Source: Afipia massiliensis
GTDB taxonomy: Bacteria > Pseudomonadota > Alphaproteobacteria > Rhizobiales > Xanthobacteraceae
NCBI RefSeq assembly: GCF_014203115.1
Contig: NZ_JACHIJ010000002.1
Span: 558,001-622,000 of the forward strand
Reading direction: 5' to 3'
DNA: 64,000 nucleotides
Below, piece by piece: positions 54,425-62,644 of this stretch; the stretch's first letter is position 1, and each line of letters opens with the position of its first letter. Made by a program: the position numbers and the translations under genes. Below the pieces are notes generated by a model. That model had not been told where the DNA came from and did no database searches. It was given only the letters and a program-made list of their open reading frames with translations.

Positions 54425-55227
54425 TTAGCTTTGCGCGGCCCCGGAAACAGCTCGCTGCTGCGGCCCGTCGCCCAATAGGCGATCAGCCCCACCCACTCAT
54501 GAACAGCGACATCAGTGCGGGCGAGCCCCGCGCTCAATGTCGTAAACGGCATCGAAGCATCGCTCCAGCCGCGCGTGCGCCAGTCCACCGGATAGGCTTC
54601 GACATCGAAACCCGCTTTCCGGAATGCTCCGATGGAACGCGGCATGTGAAATGCCGAGGTCACGAGCAGCCAGCGTTCGCCGGGCTTCGGTGAAACCAGC
54701 TTGCGCGTGAACGTCGCATTCTCGGCGGTGGTGCGGGAATCGCTTTCCAGCACGATGCGCGCGCGCGGCGTTCCGAAGTCCTCCAGCAGATCGCCGGCAA
54801 TCGGCGCCTCCGGCACCGGCTCCGCGATCAGGTTGGCGCTGCCGCCGCTGAACACGATGCGGGCGTCCGGATAGCGTCGCGCCAGTTGCAGCATCGTCAA
54901 GATCCGCTCGGCCGAAGCGTCCATCTCCAGCGAGCCGCGCGCCTGGCTGCGCTCGGGATCGATCGAGCCGCCGAGAACAATGATCCCGTCAGGCGCCCGC
55001 CCCCCCGCGTTCCCCGCCGGGAAACGTTCGGTCAGCGGCAACAGCAGCAGATTGCCGAGCGATGAATAGCCGCAGACCAACAGCAGCACGACGCCGAGCG
55101 CAAGGATGCGCGATCCCGCTTTGCGGAATCGCGTCGCGAGCAGCACGGCACCAAGCGCGCAGAGGATCGCCACCGCATTCGATGGCACGACGAAGAAGCC
55201 GAGTATCTTGGAGAGGCTGAAAAACAT
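54421..55227 (-). CDS. YdcF family protein (DUF218)
   Basis: 268 residues. Two N-terminal helices (MFFSLSKILGFFVVPSNAVAILCALGAV, ILALGVVLLLVCGYSS), then the DUF218 domain: GIIVLGGSIDPER, ARRYPDARIVFSGGSANL, IVLESDSRTTAENATFTRKLV, WLLVTSAFHMPRSIGAFRKAG. The family includes SanA and ElyC, related to envelope stability. Its stop overlaps the end of the DUF3253 gene by 4 bases. Confidence 0.9.
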   Translation of the reverse strand: MFFSLSKILGFFVVPSNAVAILCALGAVLLATRFRKAGSRILALGVVLLLVCGYSSLGNLLLLPLTERFPAGNAGGRAPDGIIVLGGSIDPERSQARGSLEMDASAERILTMLQLARRYPDARIVFSGGSANLIAEPVPEAPIAGDLLEDFGTPRARIVLESDSRTTAENATFTRKLVSPKPGERWLLVTSAFHMPRSIGAFRKAGFDVEAYPVDWRTRGWSDASMPFTTLSAGLARTDVAVHEWVGLIAYWATGRSSELFPGPRKAN

Positions 55228-55272
55228 GAAAATCCCGAATGGGCGATCATCACGCGAAGATCAAGAGATCGC

Positions 55273-56091
55273 TCAATCCCACTTGGGTGCGAAACCGAAA
55301 TCGGTGATGCGGCCGCCGCGCGTCCCCATCGCAAAGATCTCGCCCATTTCCTCGTCGGTCAGATTGAAATCGAAGACGTCGAGATTTTCAGACAGGCGCT
55401 CAACTTTTGATGTGCGCGGAATCGCAACGACATCCTGCTGGATCAGCCAGCGCAGGCAGACCTGCGCTGCCGTCTTTTCATACCGCGCGCCGATCCGGTG
55501 CAGCGCCTCGGCATTCTTGACGCGGCCTTTCGCCACCGGACTGTACGCCACCAATGCGAGACCGTTGGCGCGGCAGGCCGCCAGCACCTTGTGCTGCTCG
55601 AGATACGGATGATACTCGACCTGATTGCAGACCAGCGGCGCCGCGGCCTTTGCCACAGCCTCCTCGATCAGCGCCACCGTGAAATTCGATACCCCGATGT
55701 GCCGGGTCAGACCGAGCTTCCGTGCCTCCACAAGCGCGCCCAGCGTCTCTTCCAGCGGCACCTGCGGATTGGGCCAGTGCAGCAGAAGCAGATCGACCTC
55801 CGTCATGCGCAAGCGTGCAAGGCTTTCCTTGGTCGATCGCAACAGGTCGTTGGGCGCAAAATGCGTCGTCCAGATTTTGGTGGTTACGAACACATCGGAG
55901 CGCTTGATGCCGGAGGCGCGCACACCCTCGCCGACTTCGCGTTCATTTTCGTAAGCCTGCGCAGTGTCGATATGGCGATAGCCGAGACGCAGCGCCTGTT
56001 CGACAAGACGCGCGCAAGCGCGTCCGCGCAGTTCCCAGGTCCCGAGACCTATCGCCGGAATGTCCGCGCCATTCGCCTCAACGGTCTGCAT
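55273..56091 (-). CDS. Aldo/keto reductase
   Basis: 272 residues, NADP-dependent TIM barrel. Catalytic tetrad: Asp and Tyr in HIDTAQAYENEREVGEG, Lys in TTKIW, His in LLLHWPN. Cofactor site IPRTSKVERLSENLDVFDF. It resembles 2,5-diketo-D-gluconate reductases; substrate unknown. The start ATG is 24 bases after the end of the leftward HTH gene's opposite region, and all neighbours here are leftward. Confidence 0.93.
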   Translation of the reverse strand: MQTVEANGADIPAIGLGTWELRGRACARLVEQALRLGYRHIDTAQAYENEREVGEGVRASGIKRSDVFVTTKIWTTHFAPNDLLRSTKESLARLRMTEVDLLLLHWPNPQVPLEETLGALVEARKLGLTRHIGVSNFTVALIEEAVAKAAAPLVCNQVEYHPYLEQHKVLAACRANGLALVAYSPVAKGRVKNAEALHRIGARYEKTAAQVCLRWLIQQDVVAIPRTSKVERLSENLDVFDFNLTDEEMGEIFAMGTRGGRITDFGFAPKWD

Positions 56092-56115
56092 GTCATGCCT
56101 CAGCGCATCACGCGC

Positions 56116-56433
56116 TCATCCCCTGCGCGCGAGCGCAGCAAACACCATATCGGGCTCATGCGCGATCACGGTCAACAGCGCGCGCGCCGGCCCGCGCGGC
56201 GAGCGCTTGCCCTGCTCCCAGTTCCGAATGGTCTCTAGAGGAACGCCGAGACGCGCGGCGAATTCGGCTTGCGTCAGTTTGGCGCGAAGGCGCAGGTCGC
56301 GCACCACCGGCACGGTGGCTGCTGTGGGCGACGGCGCGCTGTCAGTCAGGTCGGGGACCAGCGGCGTTTCCCGCCCGTCCAGCACCTCAACGATCCGCCC
56401 GTCCGCCTTCAGCCGTAGCCGCTGCATGTGCAC
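56116..56433 (-). CDS. Small HTH (XRE-type) transcriptional regulator
   Basis: 105 residues. The first 45 residues are a linker (ILVEVLDGRE-like region with RLRLKADGRIVEVLDGRETP), then an XRE HTH: RLRAKLTQAEFAARLGVPLETIRNWEQGKRSPRG. It resembles the antitoxin-type HTH seen in HigA/NadS but has no toxin gene upstream. A full CtrA consensus lies 34-49 bases upstream of the start (56467-56482). The aldo/keto reductase follows in the same direction 24 bases after its stop. Confidence 0.85.
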   Translation of the reverse strand: MHMQRLRLKADGRIVEVLDGRETPLVPDLTDSAPSPTAATVPVVRDLRLRAKLTQAEFAARLGVPLETIRNWEQGKRSPRGPARALLTVIAHEPDMVFAALARRG

Positions 56434-56466
56434 CCCTCCGCAGTTCAGGAGGGTCGACCAACGTGG

Positions 56467-56482
56467 TTAATCGCAGGTTAAC
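56467..56482 (-). promoter_or_regulatory. Consensus CtrA-binding site
   Basis: TTAATCGCAGGTTAAC matches TTAA-N7-TTAAC exactly. It is 34-49 bases upstream of the start codon of the HTH gene, near its expected -35 region. CtrA activates or represses from such positions in Caulobacter-type bacteria. Only one such full match was found by eye in this window. Confidence 0.55.
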
Positions 56483-56494
56483 GAGAGAAATATT

Positions 56495-56525
56495 GCCGTC
56501 CGGAAAGTCGATCCTTCCGGACGGC
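56495..56525 (-). terminator. Terminator-like hairpin after the extensin-family gene
   Basis: GCCGTCCGGAA and TTCCGGACGGC make an 11-bp perfect stem with a 9-base loop, 15 bases after the stop codon at 56540. On the minus strand it is followed by AATATTTCTC, a weak T tract. Confidence 0.6.
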
Positions 56526-56539
56526 ATGAGCAGGTCAGG

Positions 56540-57187
56540 CTATCGCATACGCGCGTTGGCTTCGCGCCACGAACGGCGTCCGCCACCGTGAGCGAACCGC
56601 AGGCCCATTTCACGGCCGCCGCCGGCGTCGTAGGAAATATGGATGTGCTTCACGCGTCCCGCGTCGGTCGAGTAACCGCCGCTCCAGCCTTTGAGCTGCG
56701 CGTAGATGCAGCCATAGGGGCCGCGCACGTCCACGGCCTTGCCTTGCGCATGGAGCGACATCCGCCGCGTCCCCGCGATCCGTGTATGCCGAATCCCCGA
56801 GATCGCGTGCGTGCCCGGACAGGCTGCCTGAATCGATGCGAGCTTGGCCTGCAGCGGACCGACGAGCCCTGAGGAATATCCTTCCGATGCCTGGGAAGCG
56901 CGTTCGACGGCCACTCGCGGCGTCCGCTCAACGCTGCGCTGCGCGCGCTCCAGCGCCCGCTGCTGCCGCCTGCTCAGGCGAGGCGTGGCCGACTCCGCCG
57001 CAAAGTATGCTGGCGCGGCATTGCGCTGACTGCGCTGGCTTCGCTGACGCGCGTGGACCGGATTGTCGACTCCGATGCAGGGCATGGTGATGTTGCATTC
57101 GGGCGAAACGGCCGGCGTGCGAGCGCGCGCTTCGGCCATTGAAGACAACGCACAAAGCGCCGCCACGGCGGTAACTGCTCTAATCAA
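56540..57187 (-). CDS. Extensin-family protein (M15-like peptidase fold)
   Basis: 215 residues from TTG 57187, preferred because GGAG lies nine bases upstream and a signal peptide (MIRAVTAVAALCALSSMAEA) starts at once. The C-terminal domain has HAQGKAVDVRG (zinc-ligand HxxGxAxD), HIRHT-like ISGIRHTRIAGTRRMS and HIHISYDAGG. These are M15_3 peptidase/extensin-like proteins of the periplasm, perhaps D,D- or L,D-active on peptidoglycan. A frame to 57274 adds Cys-containing residues lacking a leader. The middle is rich in Arg/Gln (QRSQRSQRNAAPA). Confidence 0.8.
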   Translation of the reverse strand: MIRAVTAVAALCALSSMAEARARTPAVSPECNITMPCIGVDNPVHARQRSQRSQRNAAPAYFAAESATPRLSRRQQRALERAQRSVERTPRVAVERASQASEGYSSGLVGPLQAKLASIQAACPGTHAISGIRHTRIAGTRRMSLHAQGKAVDVRGPYGCIYAQLKGWSGGYSTDAGRVKHIHISYDAGGGREMGLRFAHGGGRRSWREANARMR

Positions 57188-57557
57188 AATTTTCAGCTCC
57201 GGAGATTTTGCGTCGGGCCGGCCACACACGGCACATCGCCCTGATCGCAACAAAAGTAAGAACCGCTGAAACATCGGCGTTTCGCGGCAAGCGACCTAAC
57301 GGGTTTTATTGCGGCAGGTGGCGATAATGAGGCACAGATGTGGCCAGTGACCCGCTGAGCGCAGAGAACCTATGCGGAAAACGGGCAGCGTGAATCGCCA
57401 TTGAAATAAGCACATCGCCACGCATCAACGATAAGACTGAACATCATCGCAAACCGATGACGACGCTGATTTGCGTGTGCGTTTCAGCATTACCCAATCG
57501 ACACTGCTGAACGGAATGCTAAACGTGCGGCGCGCAAATCCGCATTTGGAATCTGTC

Positions 57558-58337
57558 ATGATTGTTCTTAGAGCCGCGTTGCTCTCCTTCTTCGTATCGG
57601 CGTCGATCGCCAACGCCGCCGGCTGTCCGCGCAAGGATGCGCTCGGCACCTCGCGTGTCATGACAATCGACCCGCAGACATTTCCTCGTGTCGGGCTTAA
57701 AAGCTTTCCGCAGTCCCTGCCGCTGGCGGACAGAGAGGTCGTGCTGACCTTCGACGATGGCCCCTTCCCTCCGACCACGACCAAGGTTCTGGCCGCGCTC
57801 GCCAGCGAATGTGTTCAGGCGACGTTTTTTCTGATCGGCAGGAATGCCGAAGCCAATCCGGACATCGTCAAACGGATCGCGGCGGCCGGGCACAGCATCG
57901 GCCATCACACCTGGTCGCACCAGCCGCTCGACCGGATCGGTTACCCGCAGGCGCTCGAGGAAATCAATCGCGGGATCGCCGCCGACGAGAAGGCCTTGCA
58001 CGGCGAAGCCAGGCGTATCCCGTCCACGCCATTCTTCCGCTTTCCGGGCTTCGCCTCGACGCCGGCGTTGCTGAGCAGCCTTCAGTCGCGCGGGATCGCG
58101 GTTCTGGGCGCCGATCTGTGGGCCAGCGACTGGAATCCGATGACGCCGGACCAGCAGCTGCGCCTGCTGACCGAGCGCCTCGAGCACCAGGGCAAAGGCA
58201 TCATCCTTCTCCATGACACCAAGGCGCAGACCGCAAAGATGCTGCCGGCGTTTCTGCTGTATCTCCGGCGCAACGGCTACAAGGTCGTTCATCTGGTCGC
58301 CTCGAAAGCGATCAAGAGCTCCATGAACAACCGATAG
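57558..58337 (+). CDS. Polysaccharide deacetylase family protein (first of two)
   Basis: 259 residues from ATG 57558, signal peptide MIVLRAALLSFFVSASIANA. NodB homology domain: motif 1 TFDDGPFPP with the base Asp and the metal Asp, motif 2 HTWSHQ (H(S/T)xxH), motif 3 FFRFPGF, and motif 5 IILLHD. A preceding region is CPRKDALGTSRVMTIDPQ. Exported metal-dependent deacetylase of an N-acetylated glycan. Its paralogue follows within 80 bases. Confidence 0.9.
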   Translation: MIVLRAALLSFFVSASIANAAGCPRKDALGTSRVMTIDPQTFPRVGLKSFPQSLPLADREVVLTFDDGPFPPTTTKVLAALASECVQATFFLIGRNAEANPDIVKRIAAAGHSIGHHTWSHQPLDRIGYPQALEEINRGIAADEKALHGEARRIPSTPFFRFPGFASTPALLSSLQSRGIAVLGADLWASDWNPMTPDQQLRLLTERLEHQGKGIILLHDTKAQTAKMLPAFLLYLRRNGYKVVHLVASKAIKSSMNNR

Positions 58338-58418
58338 CGTCCCGCCTGCCCGAATTAATCCGGCGTTCAGAGCCCTGACGGTAAGCCATCAGTCTCGCGC
58401 CATGTTCACAGGTTTTCC

Positions 58419-59585
58419 ATGCGCCGAACCATCACCGCACGCCCCGCCTCGATCCTGACGGCGTTGAGCCTGCTCACGGCTGCAGCTTCGCCGGGGACGG
58501 CGGCGGCCCATGCCGCCGATTGTCCCGGCAATCCGGACGCACTTGGCACGTCGCGCACCATCGTCGTGGACCCGAAGGAGCACCCGCGTATCGGCACCAT
58601 GCAATACGGCGAGACGTTGCCGCTTCAGGATCGTGAAGTGGTGCTGACCTTCGACGACGGTCCGCTCCCGGCGCACACCAACGCCATCCTCGACATTCTC
58701 GCCGCGCAATGCGTGAAGGCGACGTTCTTCCTGGTCGGGCGCATGGCGAAGGAGTTTCCGCAGGACGCGCGCCGCATCCATGACGCGGGGCACACCATCG
58801 GCACCCACAGCGAGAACCACCCCTTCCAGTTCGGCAAACTGCCGCCGGAGCGCATGGCCGCCGAAATCGATGACGGCGTTGCGCACGTGGCCGCCGCCCT
58901 CGCCGATCCCTCCCAGCTTGCGCCGTTCTTCCGCATTCCCGGCCTGCGCCGGAGCGACGCCGTCGAGGCGGCTCTCAGCAACCGCGGGATCATGAACTGG
59001 AGCGCCGATTTCCCCGCTGACGACTGGCGAAAGATTTCGCCAACACAGGTCACGCATTTCGCGCTGTCGCGGCTGGAGGCAAAAGGCAAAGGCGTTTTGC
59101 TGCTGCATGACATTCAGGCGCGGACCCAGGCCGCCCTGCCCGTGATCCTTCAGCAATTGAAAGAGCGCGGCTATCGCGTGGTTCACGTCGTTCCCGCGAC
59201 TCCGGAGCGACCCAAGACACCCACCGACCCCGCGCAGTGGGTCCCCCACTGGATTCACGGCCCGAACGTCGCCGCGAAAACGCCGGGCGGCTTCGTGTTC
59301 GGTGCGCCAGAGACCCCGCCGCACGACGCTCCGCGATCGATCCGTTCGGTCTGGCTGATGCAACAGAAGCCAGCGTTGCTGACGTCGGCCGTGATGCTGC
59401 AGCCGTCGCCGCAACTGCCGCTCTACGGAAAAGCCTCACGCACGGACATCTCAGCCGCGAGCAGGCAGCGAAGCCTTGCACGTCTTCCGGGCAGCCACCC
59501 TGTTCGGGCAAGCGAAGGGGCGTTCCGTCCGCTGACAGCGCCGATCAAGACCGGCAGCCGCGCGTTCGGGCCGAATATTCACTGA
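58419..59585 (+). CDS. Polysaccharide deacetylase family protein (second of two)
   Basis: 388 residues with signal peptide MRRTITARPASILTALSLL to about AHA-ADC. Same NodB motifs: TFDDGPLPA, HSENHP, FFRIPGL, VLLLHD. It shares the opening CPGNPDALGTSRTIVVDP with the first, so the two are tandem paralogues. A C-terminal extension of about 120 residues after the catalytic domain is low in structure (VWLMQQKPALLTSAVMLQPS) and absent from the first. Function in envelope or capsule polysaccharide. Confidence 0.9.
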   Translation: MRRTITARPASILTALSLLTAAASPGTAAAHAADCPGNPDALGTSRTIVVDPKEHPRIGTMQYGETLPLQDREVVLTFDDGPLPAHTNAILDILAAQCVKATFFLVGRMAKEFPQDARRIHDAGHTIGTHSENHPFQFGKLPPERMAAEIDDGVAHVAAALADPSQLAPFFRIPGLRRSDAVEAALSNRGIMNWSADFPADDWRKISPTQVTHFALSRLEAKGKGVLLLHDIQARTQAALPVILQQLKERGYRVVHVVPATPERPKTPTDPAQWVPHWIHGPNVAAKTPGGFVFGAPETPPHDAPRSIRSVWLMQQKPALLTSAVMLQPSPQLPLYGKASRTDISAASRQRSLARLPGSHPVRASEGAFRPLTAPIKTGSRAFGPNIH

Positions 59586-59688
59586 GTTCGTTCCAACAAC
59601 GACCGCCCGGCACGACGCCGAGCGGTCTCAGATCCACATCATCCGTAGCGTCTGTGCTACTGGCTGTGGCAGCGCGTTCCACGAAGGA

Positions 59689-60411
59689 TTATGCCGGTTG
59701 CCCGGCTAACGACGATAAGGTCTGAGCAGAAGCCGCGGTGAACCCACGCAATTGTGCGACGTCATCGAATGGCGCACGATCCATGACCGCTGCGTTGATC
59801 GGATGCGCCGGATCGGCATAACCCAGCGAGATTCCGCAGATGACCGCCAGTTCATCAGGCCATGCGAGGTGCGCCCGTACAGTCTTGTGAACGACGGCCC
59901 AAGCCGCTTGCGGGCAGGTCGCAAGCCCACGCTCCTGTGCCAATAACAACACCGATTGCAGAAAGATTCCAGCATCGGTCCATTGTGCGGATCCCATCGT
60001 ACGATCCATCGCGAGGATCATGCCAACAGGCGCACCGAAGAAATCGTAATTGCGGACAAATTGCTGGAGACGTCCCTGCTTGTTCTCCCGGCCAATCCCG
60101 ATAGCGGCGTACATGTCTTCGCCGCACTTCCGGCGGCGCTCGTCATAGGTTTCCTTCAAAGGATTTGGATAGATCGGATACTCCGGTCCCTCTCCTTTTG
60201 GATTTCTCGCGAAACTCTCGCGGACGGATGCCTTGAGACGCTTGAGGTCTTCGCCGGTCATCGCCGCGAGCTTCCATGGCTGAAGGTTGCCTCCCGACGG
60301 AGCGCGACGCGCGGTCTCGATAATGTCGCGCACAACCTCCATGGCGACAGGGCGATCAAGAAAGGCGCGCGTGGAACGGCGTCCAAGCAGGGCTTCGGTG
60401 ACGGAAATCAT
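59689..60411 (-). CDS. Nitroreductase family protein
   Basis: 240 residues from ATG 60411. FMN-dependent fold: VTEALLGRRSTRAFLDRPV, RRAPSGGNLQPWKLAAMTG with the flavin-binding residues, YDERRRKCGEDMYAAIGI, ILAMDRTMGSAQWTDAGIFLQSVLLLAQERGLATCPQ, and ISLGYADPAHPINA. Substrates may be quinones or nitro compounds. It is divergent from a LysR-type regulator (93-base spacer), the usual arrangement for control. Confidence 0.93.
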   Translation of the reverse strand: MISVTEALLGRRSTRAFLDRPVAMEVVRDIIETARRAPSGGNLQPWKLAAMTGEDLKRLKASVRESFARNPKGEGPEYPIYPNPLKETYDERRRKCGEDMYAAIGIGRENKQGRLQQFVRNYDFFGAPVGMILAMDRTMGSAQWTDAGIFLQSVLLLAQERGLATCPQAAWAVVHKTVRAHLAWPDELAVICGISLGYADPAHPINAAVMDRAPFDDVAQLRGFTAASAQTLSSLAGQPA

Positions 60412-60504
60412 GGATCGGTTCTCCTGAAAGGCCGATCCAAGGAATATTGATCCATTTTCCGAATTGATATACCTTATTATGGATATGATAAATCCGTTTT
60501 TCGC

Positions 60505-61398
60505 ATGAAAAAGACAAGCTTCCTGGACGCAGAAGCCTTTCTTGTTCTCGCTGACCAGCACGGCTTCGGCGCGGCAGCACGGGAGCTTGGGGTCACGCAA
60601 TCCACGATCAGCCGACGGATTGCCGGTCTTGAGGCTCGCATCGGTCATCGTCTCGTCGAGCGCACCACGCGACGCGTCGCCCTTACAGAAGCCGGTGAGT
60701 CCTATGCCAGCGAGCTTCGCGACGTGTTGCTGCGTCTCGAGAATGCCGACGCAAGGGTTCAGAGCCAGACCGCCGAACCTGAAGGACTTCTGCGCGTCAC
60801 GATGCCGACCGCACTTGGCCGCGCCTGCGTCTTGCCAAGCCTGACACGGCTTGCGCAGCGGCACGCAGGCCTGCGTTTTGAACTGAATCTCTCGGACCGT
60901 TATGTCGATCTTCTCGACGGCGGGTTTGACGTGGCCATCCGGCTCGCCGCACCTACGCAATCGGGTATCGACGCCCGGCGCCTCGGCTCATTTGGCCTGC
61001 ATCTTTGCGCCGCGCCAAGCTATGCGGAAAGACGCGGGCGTATCTCCGATCCCTCCAGCCTCGCCCTCCACGATTGTCTCGCTCTGCGGACCTATGCTCC
61101 CCGGATCAGCTGGACCATGACATGGCAAGGACGCACGATGGACGTCGACATTTCTCCACGCATGATCGTAAGCGACATGCTTGCCATTCACAGAATGGTT
61201 CTGGACGGCGCCGGAATTTCTCTCGTCCCGTCCTATTTGGCCGCGCCTGATCTGGCCGCTGGACGACTCGTCGAGATGCTGCCGGGAGTGGGTCTTCCGA
61301 AACTGGATGTCTACGCCGCTTTCTCGCGCGATCGTGCGAGCCTGCGAAAGGTTGCCGTGCTCCTTGAGGAACTTGGGCAAATTCCTGAGCTGATCTAG
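60505..61398 (+). CDS. LysR family transcriptional regulator
   Basis: 297 residues. HTH: LVLADQHGFGAAARELGVTQSTISRRIAGLEARIGHRLVERTTR. The effector domain follows (VTMPTALGRACVLPSLTRLAQR, LHLCAAPSYAERRGRI, MLAIHRMVLDGAGISLVP). The shared intergenic region has AT-rich inverted segments such as GATATACC and GGATATGAT that could be its binding site. Probably regulates the nitroreductase gene. Confidence 0.93.
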   Translation: MKKTSFLDAEAFLVLADQHGFGAAARELGVTQSTISRRIAGLEARIGHRLVERTTRRVALTEAGESYASELRDVLLRLENADARVQSQTAEPEGLLRVTMPTALGRACVLPSLTRLAQRHAGLRFELNLSDRYVDLLDGGFDVAIRLAAPTQSGIDARRLGSFGLHLCAAPSYAERRGRISDPSSLALHDCLALRTYAPRISWTMTWQGRTMDVDISPRMIVSDMLAIHRMVLDGAGISLVPSYLAAPDLAAGRLVEMLPGVGLPKLDVYAAFSRDRASLRKVAVLLEELGQIPELI

Positions 61399-61417
61399 AT
61401 CAGCCAAGGGCCCCCGG

Positions 61418-62635
61418 CTAACTGGATTGCTTCGGCTGCAGCCGTGACCAGGTGAGCGCCAAAGGTCCAAGCATGATCCCGGCAGCCAGCAGAGCGAATG
61501 CGGCGGTCCATGCCGAAGCGCTGGTCGGCCCACCGGCAAGATCGAGCGCCATTCCCACGCCCCACGATCCGAGCGCCGACAGGCCAAACCCGACCGTTGA
61601 ATGCATCGCCATGGTGGCGCCGCGATAATCAGGATTTGCCGCCATGGTCATGCCCGACGTCAGCGCGCCGGAGTCAGCCGGAACCGTCAGCGCATAAAGC
61701 GCGACCAGCGGCAACAAAATCCACGGCGATTTGTCGGCCGACAGTCCAATCGCCAGGGCAACAACAGCCGAAGCGATCATGATGACCATGATCGCACGGT
61801 GGCGGCCGAACCTGAGCGCCATCTCATTGCCGAAAATGCTCGCCGGCATGGCGATGATCGAGAAGGCGACGCTGACCGCGATCGGCGACAGGATCGCGGA
61901 GCCCGCATTCTGCACGGCGACAAACGTCCAGAACGCAACAAGCCATGTCCGGATGCCGTAGAGCTCGAAGCAATGCGCGCCGTAACCGAGTACATAGCCC
62001 ATGGCCGGTCTGTTGCTAATCACAGGGGCGAAATCGAGCAACCGCCCCGAGGCAGGCTTCGGCGCCACGGGCCGCAGAAACAAACACACCGTAACCATCG
62101 CCAGCGGACCGGCAGCGGTGATGACAAATGCACTGCGCCAGCCCCAGCGTTCCGCAACAAGCTGCGAGACCAGGAACGAGAGTCCGACGCCGAACGAGAA
62201 GGCCGACGTGTAGAAGGTCACGGCACGCGATGAATCACCGGGCGCGAGCCGATCGGTCAGGGCCTTGAGGCCCGGCATGTAGGCTCCGGCAAAGCCGATC
62301 CCCGCGAGACCCCAGATGGCCGCCCCTGACCATAGGCCTTGCGCGAAGATCCCGAACATCATCGTCGCGGCCGCGCTGAGCAGCGATCCGGCAATGAGGA
62401 TCGTGCGGGCGTCGATGCGATCGGTCAGCGTGGCAAGGACCGGAACGGCAAGCATGTAACCGGCGGCATAGGAGCCTGCCAAAAGTCCGGCCTCGGCACC
62501 GCTGAGACGCCATTCGGGAATGAGAAACTGCGCGAGCACGGACGGCACGACAACGTGCGGAAGCAGGCTCCCGAGTTGCGCCAGACACATCGCCCAGATC
62601 ACCGGGCGTCCTTCCAGTCTCTTCACTCCCAGCAC
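61418..62635 (-). CDS. MFS transporter next to Cys-tailed flavoprotein
   Basis: 405 residues from GTG 62635, 12 helices. Signature regions: GYMLAVPVLATLTDRIDART (loop 2-3 with Asp/Arg), SAAATMMFGIFAQGLW, YMPGLKALTDRL, EMALRFGRHRAIMV. It is most like CynX/NimT-type and similar single-substrate exporters, but the substrate cannot be read. Starts nine bases after the flavoprotein stop, so the pair is an operon and the transporter may export the product of that enzyme. The start may be a downstream GTG, as the ribosome binding site is weak. Confidence 0.85.
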   Translation of the reverse strand: MLGVKRLEGRPVIWAMCLAQLGSLLPHVVVPSVLAQFLIPEWRLSGAEAGLLAGSYAAGYMLAVPVLATLTDRIDARTILIAGSLLSAAATMMFGIFAQGLWSGAAIWGLAGIGFAGAYMPGLKALTDRLAPGDSSRAVTFYTSAFSFGVGLSFLVSQLVAERWGWRSAFVITAAGPLAMVTVCLFLRPVAPKPASGRLLDFAPVISNRPAMGYVLGYGAHCFELYGIRTWLVAFWTFVAVQNAGSAILSPIAVSVAFSIIAMPASIFGNEMALRFGRHRAIMVIMIASAVVALAIGLSADKSPWILLPLVALYALTVPADSGALTSGMTMAANPDYRGATMAMHSTVGFGLSALGSWGVGMALDLAGGPTSASAWTAAFALLAAGIMLGPLALTWSRLQPKQSS

Positions 62636-62644
62636 CTGTCGATA

